Below are positions 63,790 through 64,000 of a DNA stretch of 64,000 nucleotides, one piece after another. The notes beneath the pieces were generated by a model. The model was given only the letters and a program-made list of their open reading frames with translations. It made no database searches and was not told where the DNA came from. The first letter of the stretch is position 1. Each line of letters begins with the position of its first letter. The position numbers and the translations under genes were made by a program. This stretch comes from Congeria kusceri (lineage: Eukaryota; Mollusca; Bivalvia; Myida; Dreissenidae), in assembly GCA_027627225.1 (NCBI GenBank), contig CM051024.1, forward strand, positions 46,969,047-47,033,046. The letters run 5' to 3'.

Positions 63790-64000
63790 CTTTGACCGAG
63801 ACTGGGAGGATGTGGACCAAGGTCAAGGTGAAGGCCGTACAGGTGAAGAACATCTGGGTACCCATGGGCGACGTGTTCGCTAACTAGACGTTCTCACTAC
63901 GTGGTGGGTGGGGAACAGTGAAAATGTGTATCTCACTAAAGAAGCGCATGCATGTTAACAGTGACCATCTGTGGAATATTTTATCTATTGTTAATATATT

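Larger units (their letters stand above)
62172..63887 (+). pseudogene. ALDH16A1: ALDH16A1-like C-terminal exons with disabling changes
   Basis: Three GT-AG exons: 62172-62368, 62730-62917 and 63790-63887. They read ATIKIHEPVGVIGIA and DSYPLLAFVSLFA, then [61 protein letters not shown]; and GFDRDWEDVDQGQGEG, then VKNIWVPMGDVFAN and TAG. This matches the second, C-terminal ALDH-like domain of ALDH16A1, in which GDRDH and a WYFG motif are typical. Changes: TGA at 62235-62237 where cysteine (GIACPDSYP) is expected; a 19-C run at 62278-62296 that shifts frame; and a one-base-type shift in the last exon near 63830. The splice phases still join. Earlier exons are not in the window. It is probably a pseudogene or a truncated copy; the poly-C run could be assembly error, but the TGA is a substitution. 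Confidence 0.75.

Overview
The window reads as AT-rich, repeat-dense nuclear DNA of a bivalve mollusc. Three things point there: short 'aaggtcaa' and 'ggagttatggccctt' tandem units of a kind familiar from bivalve intergenic DNA, a local expansion of BIR/RING inhibitor-of-apoptosis (IAP) genes, and split genes with GT-AG introns. I cannot name the species. There is no bacterial operon, CRISPR array or rRNA. Most long open frames in the raw sequence are accidental or lie in microsatellites.

Layout. 1-2515: a minisatellite-bearing element (GATAATTATCG units) that carries a second, hairpin-ended element (637-2104) inserted inside it; an inverted copy without the insertion lies at 8785-9105. 3.4-5.6 kb: minus-strand exon remnants of a transposase-like protein. 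7.2-8.1 kb: a small two-exon gene candidate. 9.4-9.6 kb: an unidentified short exon-like frame. 11.2-16.6 kb: two more tandem-array elements and a ~22-bp minisatellite. 18.4-21.7 kb: IAP-like copy 1 (single BIR plus RING, complete four-exon model) preceded by a decayed coding stretch with a membrane segment. 23.8-25.5 kb: a 1.7-kb element with 12-bp terminal inverted repeats and two tandem arrays. 30.0-39.7 kb: an older LINE split by an almost full-length L1-like LINE (30899-38821) with a perfect 16-bp target-site duplication. 39.7-41.0 kb: a decayed coding fragment. 41.0-43.6 kb: IAP-like copy 2, decayed, RING kept and BIR not found. 44.9 kb: an orphan exon. 45.5-46.3 kb: a probable MITE. 48.0-49.4 kb: further tandem repeats. 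49.43-50.97 kb: a TIR element whose core is a long GTA microsatellite. 51.6-53.3 kb: IAP-like copy 3 (BIR plus RING). 57.02-57.33 kb: a promoter-like block with evenly spaced CCAAT boxes and a TATA box. 58.5 kb: a tRNA-like SINE head. 62.2-63.9 kb: three C-terminal exons of ALDH16A1 with disabling changes.

The three IAP copies are on the + strand. Copies 1 and 2 share RING exon, spacer exon, 3' flank and upstream coding region, so they are a recent duplication; copy 3 is more diverged. Several coding units are broken by single-base shifts, some at homopolymers, so assembly error and true decay cannot be fully separated from the sequence alone.
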